Positions 34,800 to 48,279 of a stretch of DNA of 64,000 nt are shown one piece after another. Source of the stretch: Mugil cephalus. Taxonomy: Eukaryota > Chordata > Actinopteri > Mugiliformes > Mugilidae. Each line of letters opens with the position of its first letter. The first letter of the stretch is position 1. The position numbers and the translations under genes were made by a program. The notes under the pieces were generated by a model that did not search any database, was not told the DNA's origin, and saw nothing but the letters and a program-made list of their open reading frames with translations. Location: NCBI RefSeq assembly GCF_022458985.1, contig NC_061779.1, positions 18,273,001 through 18,337,000 of the forward strand. Reading direction: 5' to 3'.

Positions 34800-35830
34800 A
34801 TCCTTTATGGGAAACTGACATCAACAACGAGTGCGGTTTCTCTTCTGTGATGCTTCTTTATGGCTTCACCATAGCTGTTGTTTGTTTGTGAGTCTCCCTG
34901 TCTTTAGTTTTGTCTTCAACACGTGAAATGCAGCTCGATCAGAATATTCCTCCTCTTTGCCATCAAAAGCTCTTGGGTAGCTTTCATTGTCCGTTTGGAG
35001 CCACTGTCCATCAGCGCCATGAAGCACCATCCAATCAGCGTTGCTTCATTTGACTGTAAGCAGACAGCAAATCCCACTGTGAATTCATCCCGCTGCTCCT
35101 GTCACATCATCCGTGAACTCTAAACCAGTGCCATCAGAAGCCACGACACCCACTCTGCCCCTGCTGTGTTTTACAGATGATGTTGTGCGCTTCGGTTAAT
35201 GGTAGATCCAAACCTCCTCCATCATTTTTTTCTTGCTGTCATTCTGGTGCGGGTTTCTCTGAGTTTCATCTGTTCAGTATTATTTCTGTTACGGAGCTGC
35301 TCTTATCCTTGTGTTAGATGTTTTATGAAAAGTCTAATCTGAGGGGCGTTGAACCACGTGTACCTGCTCCTGTGATCTCTTTATTGTAAACTTGGTTAGT
35401 GACTTGTCTATAATCCACCTTGATTGTTGAATCTTGATTGTCTTGGTGTACGGGCATTTCTTTGACACTAAGGGATCACCATCCGTCACTGCTGTTTTTT
35501 TCCAGACGTTTCTGTGCCTCTGAGCTCACCATTTTTCTTTTCTCAGAACAAACCATACTATTGATGAGGCTACTCCTAATGTTTCTGCTACCTTTTTTTT
35601 TTTTTTTTTTTTTTTTGCAGCTTATGTTTCAAGGATGTCTTGAGTTATCAGTTTTCAAATGCAAAATGTCAGTCTTGGAAACAACTCCAGGCCTTAAGTC
35701 GACTGCTGCATGAATTCCAGGGCTCTCAAACCGAGATGATTGTGTGTAAAAGTGAATGTGAATACCCTCAAATAAAAGCTAAGAGTCTGCACTTTGACTC
35801 CACATTCATTGTATTACAGTTAATTGATGT
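34800..35830 (-). mobile_element. Degenerate Tc1-like transposon, second family
   Basis: The right end (GAATACCCTCAAATAAAAGCT then AGTCTGCACTT, about 35760-35795) matches my memory of a very common fish Tc1-like element, and internal blocks line up with its reverse-complemented transposase (for example the stretch with CTCTTGGGTAGCTTTCATTGTCC near 34970, and ACAGATGATGTTGTGCGCTT near 35175). Many indels and an inserted T26 tract (35591-35616) break every frame. It differs from the family represented at 19.8 and 44.8 kb. Confidence 0.8.
35591..35616. repeat. Poly-T tract
   Basis: A run of about 26 thymines inside the Tc1-like relic. It is a likely sequencing or assembly weak point. Confidence 0.9.
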
Positions 35831-36285
35831 GTTTTAAAAATAAAAGCAGCACACAGACGTGTCAGGTCGACTCATAAATATAGACTAATTATCTGGATAT
35901 TTGCTGTAGCTTTGTGTTTGTTGTATTAATTAGCTGCATTAAGGTTCCAGCCAACTGAAATAACTCCCTCCGTGTTAATATGTGGCTGGATCTCGTGCAG
36001 CTTCTTGCGGGCAGCCCTCGGGCCTCCTGCAGGTGTCTGCACCCACATACTCACTGATGCGCTGTCATCGGCTTCATTCATAAAGTCTCACCACGCGGTG
36101 ACCCCGCCAAGATCCTCCGGAGAACCGTGACGTCTCATGGGTCTGATGAATGTGCCGTGACGGCGCGAGCAGCACCCGTCAGCTGAAACGGTAGGTGCGA
36201 GGTAATTAGTCCACCTGTCACCCTCCTCCACGACGCTTCACTGATTAAGAGCCGGTTTGTTCGATTTCCCTTTTTAAATGGTGTG

Positions 36286-36345
36286 ATGCAGCAAGGAGGA
36301 GGAGGACGCACTGATCAAAGGAGAACACGAAGGAGAAACCCAGCG
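36286..36345 (+). other. spx: Possible 5' noncoding exon of spx
   Basis: The spx start codon is preceded nine bases upstream by an acceptor-like CAATACAG, so an upstream untranslated exon is expected. A purine-rich stretch ending AGCG|GTAAGC at 36345 has a good 5' splice site and lies about 430 bases upstream. A TTTTTAAATGG near 36270 could serve as a weak TATA element. This is inference only. Confidence 0.3.
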
Positions 36346-36776
36346 GTAAGCTTTCATAATTCACTATTACTGTTAATTTAGTGGTTGTAATCATTTTAAA
36401 AGTTTAACTTTCTTTAAATTGTGTGAATTGGAAAAGGTTTGAAATTAAATTTAAACAGTAACAATCTGACTCCATATTTACAGTTTAAGAAACATACAAG
36501 CACTTTTTAACAATTTATATTTTACCAGATGATCATAAAAGAATAATAGGTAAAATATATGAATGATTTATAAAAAAGTTTAATGTAGCAAAAAAAAAAA
36601 AAAAACAGGACATTTTTACATGTTAACACTAATGGAAATGAACAATTATGACTTCTACCATGCACATATATTTTATATTATAACAGCTGTGTTTCACTAA
36701 ATCAGTCTGTTCTTCAGGTTTATATTAACTACTGGTGATTACTATTATTACTATTGTGTCAATACAGAATCCAGAA

Positions 36777-37833
36777 ATGTCTGTAATAATCACTCTTCTT
36801 GTGGTGTCCCTGGTTTCCGAGTGTTGGGCTGCTCCACATGTGAGTTCCTGATCATTATCTCCCCCGTTTAAGATGAGTTTACTCAAATATGTTTAAATTT
36901 GAATGAGTTTCACTTTATTGTCTTCACCATTTTTTCTGTCTTTCTTTTTTTGTTTTAATCCAGAGGAGGAACTGGACTCCACAGGCGATCTTATACCTGA
37001 AAGGAGCACGTGAGAACATTAAATCACACACAGCATCAGAAATCAGTCAGAAGTCTTGTCAAATGAGGAGAAAATAATGCTGGACGTTGTCTTTCACAGA
37101 GAGACACCGCTCAGTGCTGGAGCGCACCAGCAGAGGGGAAGGGGACACCTTCCATTTAGGTGTGTCCGATGTGTGACGCGAGATTCATCTTAGTCTCACC
37201 AGTGTAGCTTTTCTGTTTTCAGATGACTGTGTTCATGATCACTTGTCTATAAATGGCCTTGCTCTCATGACTGACTGCAGAACTGATGACTTATTATTTG
37301 TTATACTTATAAATTATTGACATGAATAACTGCAGACATGACTTGACTATTAATAACGCATCAGAAAAAGAGGAATCAGGAACCAAGAACCCAAACGATG
37401 CTCATATTAATCACTACTGACTAGAGCTGTGCACTGCAAATAGTCATATAATGGTGTATATGTGAATTATGACCTTGTGAAGCTCTTTGTTTGAAAGTGT
37501 CACATAATACAGCGTCGCAAATGTTATCTCCAGATGTTTGGTGATGAAGGTGATAAGACTGATCTAACACTGCTGTGTTTGTATTTTTTTTCATCCCTAC
37601 TTGTTTCTTTTCTCATGTGCTGTGCAGTGACTCTCAATCACAGCAGTGATGGGCCCCGATCATCTTTGCCGTCGTTCATTCTTCTGGAGCTCCTGCAGCG
37701 AGCTGTGGTGCAAGGTAACAGCCCGGCAGGTCAACCACCGACCACATATATATTTAACATCTCTCTCTGTCGATCTCCTTCCTCAGATGGAGACAATCCA
37801 GAGAATTATCCCGACTTTCAGGAGCTGAATTAA
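36777..37833 (+). CDS. spx: Spexin neuropeptide precursor
   Basis: Spexin is a secreted 14-residue peptide of the galanin/kisspeptin-related group that acts on GALR2/3 and affects feeding and reproduction in fish. Exons are 36777-36839, 36964-37009, 37100-37159, 37628-37714 and 37787-37833, giving 100 residues. Exon 1 is a signal peptide (MSVIITLLVVSLVSECWAAP). Exon 2 starts with the processing site RR, followed by the mature peptide NWTPQAILYLKGAQ, whose last Gln codon is split by intron 2. Position 7 is Ile where human has Met. After Gln comes RHR, whereas other spexins have Gly first (GRR); see findings. The rest is an acidic propeptide ending NYPDFQELN. Location between golt1b and ldhb is the conserved spexin locus, which supports the call strongly despite the short size. 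Confidence 0.93.
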
Positions 37834-37932
37834 TTTGAGAAGGTTATCGGAGAGCAGCTTTTATGATTTTATTGTATTTATATAATTTTACTACAAATGA
37901 CGTGTTACTGTTGTAATTGAATGTGCTGTATG

Positions 37933-37938
37933 AATAAA
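37933..37938 (+). other. spx: spx polyadenylation signal
   Basis: AATAAA 100 bases after the spx stop codon, in AT-rich DNA. Confidence 0.65.
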
Positions 37939-38533
37939 ACCTCCTCTGCAAGCTATTACAGTGTGGTATGTTATGTTATATGTGTGTGCTGTTCCTTAGT
38001 TTAGATTTCAGTGTGACAAACGGAAAGCCTTTGCCTTTTAGTCGTTCTCGTCAATGAACAAATAAAGACGCCCCGGGCGACAATTACGTTGTTCACTTAT
38101 TCACACCACGGAATAATTAACACCATGCTGAACAGCATTCAGGCATACATCATCACACTGTCAGTGCCGGGGTCACAGAGAGATGCACGTAAGGATCAAT
38201 CGGAAGTAAGAAGCTCTAAACTAAAATGCATGTAAGGATGGTGACAATCATAACTACTATAGTTTTAGAAGTAGTTTATCTGCTTATATGTTACATGTGA
38301 ATCAACTCACCCAAAACTTGCATGAAAGGAGAACAAATATTATATATTCACGTGTTATACTCAATAAATGACGTCCTGGTACGCACACACGTCTCAGTTC
38401 AACAGGAACCTTCACTGTATTTTGATGAATCACACCTACACTGTGTCTCTATAACAATACACGGAGAACATTTCCTCTTTACCACCAAATAATTGAAACC
38501 ATCCACTTCGTGTTCAAGGACCAACAAACTTGC

Positions 38534-38539
38534 TTTATT
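38534..38539 (-). other. ldhb: ldhb polyadenylation signal
   Basis: TTTATT on the plus strand reads AATAAA on the minus strand about 290 bases after the ldhb stop codon, which gives a plausible 3' untranslated region for ldhb. Confidence 0.5.
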
Positions 38540-38826
38540 ACACACGAAAGCAACATGAGCAATACGTTGTCCCACACTGCGACACAGCTGAGGACGAATG
38601 AGTCGGAGCGTCTGACTGACGTCAGCTTTGGTCTTCTCTGCAGGGAGGATACGAACTGACACCTACAGCTAAGTCCGATGGGTTTAACCCCACCAAACAC
38701 CTGTGACTCTACAGGGGGCTGTGGGTTGAAGGTGCAGAAGGTGGAGCTGTCTGACATTTAGTGGCTTGCAGAGTGATTATACTGGAGGTAGGTGAGGGGC
38801 AGGTTATGTCGCCCCCCCCTGGTCAG

Positions 38827-41894
<3,068 letters not shown>

Positions 41895-42254
41895 TCTGAA
41901 TGCTGAAGAGCATAAAAAGAAGGAGAAGAGGGCTGTTGGTTACGCAATATTGCAGTTGTTGATAAACGATAAACATTTTACACAAACACAAACGGAAGCA
42001 AACTGTCCCGCACGCAGCCTCGCACGCTCCGACTCCATAAATACTGCATTGATTCGGAGTAGAGGGATTTGACATTAATCTCACAAATTAAAGAGCCGGT
42101 CGTCAGTCATAGATCCTTTTACAAGAAAACACATGACAACACTGGGCCCCGTCCCGCACGTTATCTCTCCGCAAAGTTCACCTTGAAACGACACACAGCC
42201 AGACAGAAAAACAGCAGCAATACTTGCATTGTTCGACGAAGCTCCGAGCTGCAA

Positions 42255-42266
42255 GGTATAAATACC
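42255..42266 (-). promoter_or_regulatory. ldhb: TATA-like element upstream of ldhb
   Basis: GGTATAAATACC, near-palindromic, reads GGTATTTATACC on the minus strand. It is 360 bases upstream of the ldhb start codon, compatible with a short noncoding first exon around 42220-42235 ending before GTATTG. This is positional inference. Confidence 0.35.
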
Positions 42267-42269
42267 ACC

Positions 42270-43720
42270 ATGTAATCAGCATGGCAAACTGAATGGGTAC
42301 CTAAGGTGTGTTCTCACAGAGCTGCGTAGCCCCTGCATCCACAACACCTCCCACAGCCAGTGCTCGTGTAGTCTAGCAGGTACCCGCTCAGCTGCAGCAG
42401 TAGCACAGAGCACATGTGACTGGGACGAAGGAGGAGTGAGCTGCAGAGCTCCTCCACCTCCTCCCCTCTCCCACCTCCCTCCTCCAGCTCTATAATCGGA
42501 TGCCAAACTTGACTGACTGACTGCAGACTGTTAAAGGAGTTAATGTAATCCCTTAACGCTGCTTCCATCTGCTACACCTGAAGTGCAGATTGACATTCAC
42601 TTTGCATGTGACGAGACGTCTGCAGAAAACAATTACAACAGATTTCTAGTCTAAATTATTAAGAATGTATTTTGTAAACTAAGTTAGCCTACATTACCTC
42701 TCTGAGGTAGGTTCGAGCCCACACTACTGCTATAATATTGCCATTGATGAATAATGATGGGCAATAACTGAATCTGAATTATACATAATTTAGCAACCCC
42801 TGAATGTTATGCACATTGCACATAAAAACTCCATGGTGCACATTGCAAGCATTCAGACCTGAGACTTGCTTGAGCCAAGATGTCTGCATAATTTATCCAA
42901 CTCTAAGAGGCAGCACGAGGCTCTGAAAACACATTCCCATTGATAGTGAAACCGTCCATTCATTAGCCCTGGACCTGGATTAACAACAGAAAGTGACATG
43001 CATTCCAGCCATGTAAACATGAACGGGTAATGGGACGGCTTAGTCTCCAAGGTCACGAGGGGGCAGCAGTTTGAATTTACGACTTTCTCTGGTTCACCTT
43101 AAAAGCACCTTCCGTACTTGAAGGATGAAGTGGAGCATCATCACGAAAGTGTGTTTTTGTCCCAACACTCTAGATCTGTGTAGTGACCTGATATACGTGT
43201 GAAAAAATTAAGCCGTACTTGAACTTGAGCACAGTGACAGAATTAAGGACAGGTCATTGTCTGAATATCTGCATAGATAAAGCTGCTATAGTCTATCCGT
43301 GTAACTACGATTAATGTATTAAAGTTTAGAACATAATTTGTATTTCTTGAAAAGCAAGTAGTGATGTGGATGATGGTTCTGTCACTGCATCTGGGGATAA
43401 GCTGTAAACATGTACTGTAAACACGGTTGTAAATAGAGTCACAAACACACTGAGGATAAATAAATAACCAAAATAAATGACCTACAGCCACTGACTTAAA
43501 GTTCTACACAGGCTAAAAAAGACCAAACCCCCGAATAAAATCAATCAGGGAAGAGAGAGACAAACAAAGTTGTTGACAAATAATACAATAATAATTTACA
43601 GTTTAACTTTAAGCAAAAACAAAAAACCAAGGCAGCATAAAAGCACACAAAACTATCTACAGCGGTCTGCTCCTGTCAGATTTCTTCAAACTACACAACA
43701 TGAAAAAAAAAAAACATGGC
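42270..43720. other. Spacer upstream of ldhb
   Basis: No coding exon is supported. A pyrimidine-rich stretch at 42440-42485 and a CTCF-like motif at 43053-43067 are the only features I can point to. Confidence 0.4.
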
Positions 43721-43723
43721 TGT

Positions 43724-43953
43724 TCACCTGTTGTCCTGTCCGTCTACGTTAAGTGTAACTCCTTGTCCTTTCTCCAAAGCTACAGTAAGACTCACCCTCG
43801 GTGTGACGGGTGTCTGCTCCACTTCCTGCTGCGCTGTCAGGCTCCAGCCTGCTGGATTTAATTGGCTAAGCCTCTCCATCCCCTGCCTGGTTTTCAGTGC
43901 AGCGTTCACCTCCATCAGGTGGCGCGACATTCAGTAACAACACAATGTATTTC
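43724..43953 (-). CDS. Unrecognised exon-like open frame
   Basis: Minus-strand ATG at 43930 opens a 68-codon frame beginning MSRHLMEVNAALKTRQG and ending VTLNVDGQDNR. An in-frame TGA directly precedes the ATG. A reasonable acceptor (TTATTTGTTAG at 43954) lies 23 bases upstream, and a strong donor (CCGAGG|GTGAGT at 43796) falls inside the frame, so it may be either a first coding exon spliced at 43796 or a complete small frame. The composition is not low-complexity. I do not recognise the protein. Possible noncoding leader exons would lie near 45.7-46.1 kb. Confidence 0.2.
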
Positions 43954-44218
43954 CTAACAAATAACAACGAAATAACAAAGAGAGGGGGGTTAAAGAACAG
44001 TTCTAGACACATATAAACCCCGGTGCTTTGTGTGGAAACAAACAGCATGATGAAATGTAAGTCCCTTCTTCTCTGCTCCAGTGAAGGTTCTGTGAAAGGC
44101 CACAGGAGTGTTTTAGCTGAGCAGGCTAAATTACACATGAACATGACTCACAACTTCCACATGCAGCACCAGGAAGTTGCCAAAGGCCTTTGAGCACCTA
44201 ATCATGGTTCTGTTACTA

Positions 44219-44237
44219 CAAAAAAAAAAAAAAAAAA
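44219..44237. repeat. Poly-A tract
   Basis: About 19 adenines in noncoding DNA between the ldhb upstream region and the Tc1 fragment. Confidence 0.85.
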
Positions 44238-44835
44238 GACTGAAGAGAAGACTGCATTTCTTTGTCATGCACTAATATGCCAGGAGGGGGACAGAGACTC
44301 TCAGCTGTGCTGCAGAGGGAGACAATATGATGATCCTCAATTCTTTTTAGTTGGCTCTGAAGGAAAGGGTTTCCTTTTTTACGACCAGTAGTTAGCTGGT
44401 TCAATTTTACACTACCAGACAAAATTTTGGGCTCACCTTCTCGTTGAGTTGCAAGAGGTGTGTGAAAACATTTATCTGGTAGTGTGCATCACACTAATAA
44501 CAACCCAAACTCAACCCTCCAGAGTGCACACTGAGGTGGCAATAACAAGGAAAAACAAAATCCCAAAGGAGAGATACCGGGAGGAAACTTTAAGCAAGCC
44601 CAAACTCGTATGGAGGAACCCAACTGGGTCAAGAGGCAAAAGGAAAACAGAAAGATGGGGCAGAAGAGAAGGAGAGAAGAGAGCAGCAAATGTCTGTGAA
44701 GATTCGCACTCACTCAGGTCAGAGTAGATATAGCAGAGACAACTGGAGACAATGAAGACGATATACTACTCACCTATTAGCTACAAATCATACAAACACA
44801 GGGTTGCAGAATATTTGCTTGCATGCATCATATTC

Positions 44836-45270
44836 ACTGATTGGCCATAACATCACGACTGAATGTCAGAGACGAATTAAAAAACAAAGATCGTCTAGTT
44901 ATCATCATTGCATCTGTCAGTAGGTGGGATATATTAGTCAGCCAGTGAACATTTTGCCCTCAACGTTTATGTTCGAACCAGGAAAAATGTTCAAGTGGAT
45001 GGATGTGAGTGACTTTGACAAATGGCCAAATCATGATGACTATAGTACTGGGTCAGATCATCTGACTGCAAAACTGCAGCACTTGTGTGGTGTTCCTAGT
45101 CTGCAGAGGTCAGTACCTATAAAAAGTGGTCAAAAGTAGGTAACTGGCAATAGGGTCATAAGTGGCCAATGCTAACTGGGGCACAGGGGGAGCCAAGGCC
45201 GGCCCCATGTGGTCCAATTCAACACACAGTGCATCACAGCTTGTTTTGTATTGAGCTGCTTGGTCAGCTA
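44836..45270 (+). mobile_element. Degenerate Tc1-like element, 5' portion
   Basis: The left end TGATTGGCCATAACATCACGAC resembles the terminal repeat of the same fish Tc1-like family seen at 20.3 kb. The following 220 bases translate in places to a decayed transposase N-terminus (SDFDKWPNHDDYSTG then CGVPSLQRS), i.e. the helix-turn-helix DNA-binding region. The copy is cut off after about 430 bases, beside an (AAT)n/(TA)n tract. Confidence 0.8.
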
Positions 45271-45277
45271 CATGATA

Positions 45278-45302
45278 TTAATAATAATAATATAATAATA
45301 AT

Positions 45303-45356
<54 letters not shown>
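45278..45356. repeat. Compound (AAT)n-(TA)n microsatellite
   Basis: An AAT-rich run (about 45278-45308) passes straight into a perfect (AT) run of about 24 dinucleotides, then a T11 tract. It abuts the broken end of the Tc1-like fragment. Confidence 0.95.
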
Positions 45357-45364
<8 letters not shown>

Positions 45365-45709
45365 TTTTAATTAAAAAAGGAGTCTTACTAAGTCTCCTTG
45401 ACTAAAGCTGTTTCTATTTATCTGGCATAAGCTTTTAATTGTTTGTCATATCCCATTAGATTACAGTTTAATGGTTTGAGATCTGGAAAAAAAAAGAACA
45501 AAGTTTCTAAGCGGAAACATAATTTTATGATATTAAAATTCAACAACTAGATTTGTTGGATTCATTAATACAGCAGGGCCACTGTGGAAGCGACGTTTCA
45601 GCATCCTCTCACAAAGAGAAACCACAGTAACATGTAGTATGAGGTATTACCGTACTTCAGTGAGGTAGAAAGACACCGGTTCTCCACCATAATGTCCTTA
45701 CGTGAAGCC

Positions 45710-46460
45710 ACGGAGCAGCTTTTCATTGCTCAACACCTGGAGGAAAAGACCGAACAGAAAAAGCGAGACGACACACCCCGAACATAGAGATGTAAAAACA
45801 TAGACAACTTAAACTAAACATTTTAGAAACTTTCCATGGCGCTATAGAGGACGGGCTTCGGGTGCGTGATTTAAGGTTTAAATTGTCACTAAACAGAGGA
45901 AATAGAGAGGGGTGTGTGGATGGTGGATAGTGCAGCGGCCGCTAGGTTTGGACAGGTGTTTGTCTCCATGGTAACGGGAAAGGACGTTCATCTCCGCATT
46001 CGACTTGAGCGTTGCGAGGCGAACACACCGGTGTAACAGAGAGGGCGAAAACAGACGGAAACTGTGGGCACTAAGGAAATGATCTGTCGGCAAAGCAGCT
46101 TTTCAACTAAGCAACATCTTCCTTGCAGCGGGTTGGCTACATTGACTGTGTACACTCGAAGTATAAACTAGGTTATCTCTGTCGGTTAACTGCCGATGAC
46201 GTTGAAATGTTCGATTTCAAATTTCCCGTCTGCCCGCTGGATTCGTTCAAACCGAACACCTCTTGGCCCCGCCCACCGGGACCGAGGCGGTTGTCTTATT
46301 TATGTTTGGGAGAATAAAATCATTTTAGCTGCCAGCTAGCCTTAGCTACTTAGTTTTTTAAAATTATTTACATCCCGTATTCAACTTCTTGGTGTTTAAG
46401 TGTGCGCGCGCGCGCGCCTAATGTTCAAATATCTTGCAACACAAGCAACTTCCGGTGACA
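45710..46460. promoter_or_regulatory. GC-rich promoter-like region
   Basis: This stretch is richer in CpG than its surroundings. It contains a GC box (CCCCGCCCACC, about 46267-46277), a TGACGT CRE core (46197-46202), a GCGCGC run at 46402-46418 and an ETS-like CTTCCGG (46448-46454). A 35-nt segment at 45715-45749 has a good acceptor and a GTAAGG donor on the minus strand. It could be the start of an unrecognised minus-strand transcript, but no coding gene could be joined to it. Confidence 0.35.
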
Positions 46461-46777
46461 GAAACGATACTGGTGCAGACCGTGCAGACGTACGGAGGGA
46501 AAAAATTTAATTTCAGTATAACGCGCCAGCAGCGCATGTTGACGCCGACTGTCATGACCTCTGTACTAACATTTAAATTGAAAGTAAAACGTTTATTTTT
46601 TTTTAAAGACATGATAAAATGTTTATTCGTATTTGTATTTAAACAAATCAGCTGCAAGCATAAATACTGCAATAACCACTTAAGGATTTATAGACGGGGG
46701 AAAATCTGGTCACAACCAAGTTTATTTTATGATACACTGCCTACATTATCATAAATAAACAGATTAAAAATCCTTAC

Positions 46778-47695
46778 CCACATAACCCCTGTCTTTCTGT
46801 CCGTTGTGGGAGAGCTGCCTGACGAGAAATAATTTGTGTTAAGCCAGCAAGATTCAGATTAAGATACAGTATTACTTGCATGGATTACATATTGCTTCAA
46901 AATGTGCTATAAAAAGTTGAATATGCCACTTTAGAAAAATATCAAAATAGAAACAAAACCACCTGGAAGTCATCCCACACCTCCAGTGAATGCACCTTTT
47001 CTCCGAGCGGGTAAATAACCCCACTCAGAGTGTCTTTACGTGTAAATTTCACTCAAGCAGGAGCACAATGCTGTTGCGAATATATGTGTCAACTGCTTCA
47101 AAAGGACTAATTTTCTCCATGTGTCTTCTCTGCAGATCTGCCCGGTCTGGACACATACAGTCGGTGAGGTGGGCTATGTGGGTGCACTGCGACAGCCAGT
47201 CCTGTGTGTAGGACTGAAGGATCAGAAATCTAACAATAAAACAAATTTTAAAAAAATATATATCAAAGCACAATGGAGCACTAAAACCCAACACATGTAA
47301 ACTCAATGAGTACATGGGGAGGAAAAACAAAACCTGTAATCTATGATCGAGCTCTGCAGCTTTAATTTCCTCAGAGTATTTGTAAACGCTAGATAGTCAA
47401 TACTAACGGCTTTTTCATTCAGTATTTTGTTTCCAAATTGATGACAATGTTGTTAAAAATGTCAAAAGTACAGTTAATGTTCAACCTTAATCCATTGACA
47501 TTTAAATCATAGTAACACGACATAGTGACAGAATCATTTTAAATCATGATCATTTGAGCTGTGATCAGCGACTGAAAAAGTAAAATTTAAACAAATGAAA
47601 TGTGGGCCGATTTTCCTCATGCAGTGACGTAACCTGATTACACCACGTGTCTCCTCCCAGCACAGACCACAGTTAAGAGTTTGAGCTGAATCAAC
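46778..47695 (-). CDS. Possible three-exon fragment of an unrecognised gene
   Basis: Three minus-strand segments join in frame: 47634-47695 (phase 0 to 2, VDSAQTLNCGLCWEETRG...), 47053-47229 (phase 2 to 2, includes SYTQDWLSQCTHIAHLTD and EAVDTYIRNSIVLLLE) and 46778-46818 (phase 2 to 1, QLSHNGQKDRGYV). Acceptors are good (GTGCTCAG, TTATTGTTAG, TTTCTCGTCAG); donors are GTTACG, GTGAAA and GTAAGG. Helical, charged composition is protein-like. I could not find convincing exons before or after, the first donor is weak, and I do not recognise the family. It sits just after the tmpo stop codon, in a region that could also be tmpo 3' UTR. Confidence 0.27.
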
Positions 47696-48279
47696 CTGAG
47701 CACCAGAGAAATAATGAATCACTCTACCTACCTACGCTATAGCTACAGAGCAAATGTTGAAATTCATACAGAAACACACATAGACATTCTGGTATTAGTA
47801 GAAGCTCTGCCTTGTGCTTGACAAAAATAAAGGGAGGGCACTAAGTGCTAACAGTGTCCAGGCACTTCACCATCAGAAAAACACCTGGCACAGAGCGTCA
47901 GACAAAAACTACAGTATGAAAAACAACTACAACCATGCACGGATAAAACTGGCCTCTCCGTTCTGCACTTGTTTCTACATATAAGGGTTAAATACACACA
48001 ATGACACAAACAATTCACAGATTAAAATCAACAATAAAATTAGTCTCTTCTGACTGCCACAAAAACAGTGTTATCCAGAAGCTACTGCTTGAGTACACCT
48101 CCCTCTTGTGGTGGGAGGAAAGCTGGAGTTCAGTGAGGAGAGAGCTTAGCGGTCCAATTCAATCTGTGTCCTTTGTCCGAACACGAAGAGAAAAGAGAAG
48201 AGAGGGGCCAAGTTTTCTGCTTGAGTTGTGGTGTGCTGTGGTAGGTTGCGTGGGCATGGTGAGGAACTGCTGATGGTCT

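Noticed and set aside
42704-42720. tRNA-like box B (GGTTCGAGCCC)
   Set aside because: No box A, acceptor stem or anticodon arm in the preceding 70 bases; an isolated match.
46957-47052. Alternative exon reading KFTRKDTLSG...EVWDDFQ on the minus strand
   Set aside because: It competes with the frame ending at 47053; its phase does not join the next exon-like segment at 46818, so the other model was preferred.
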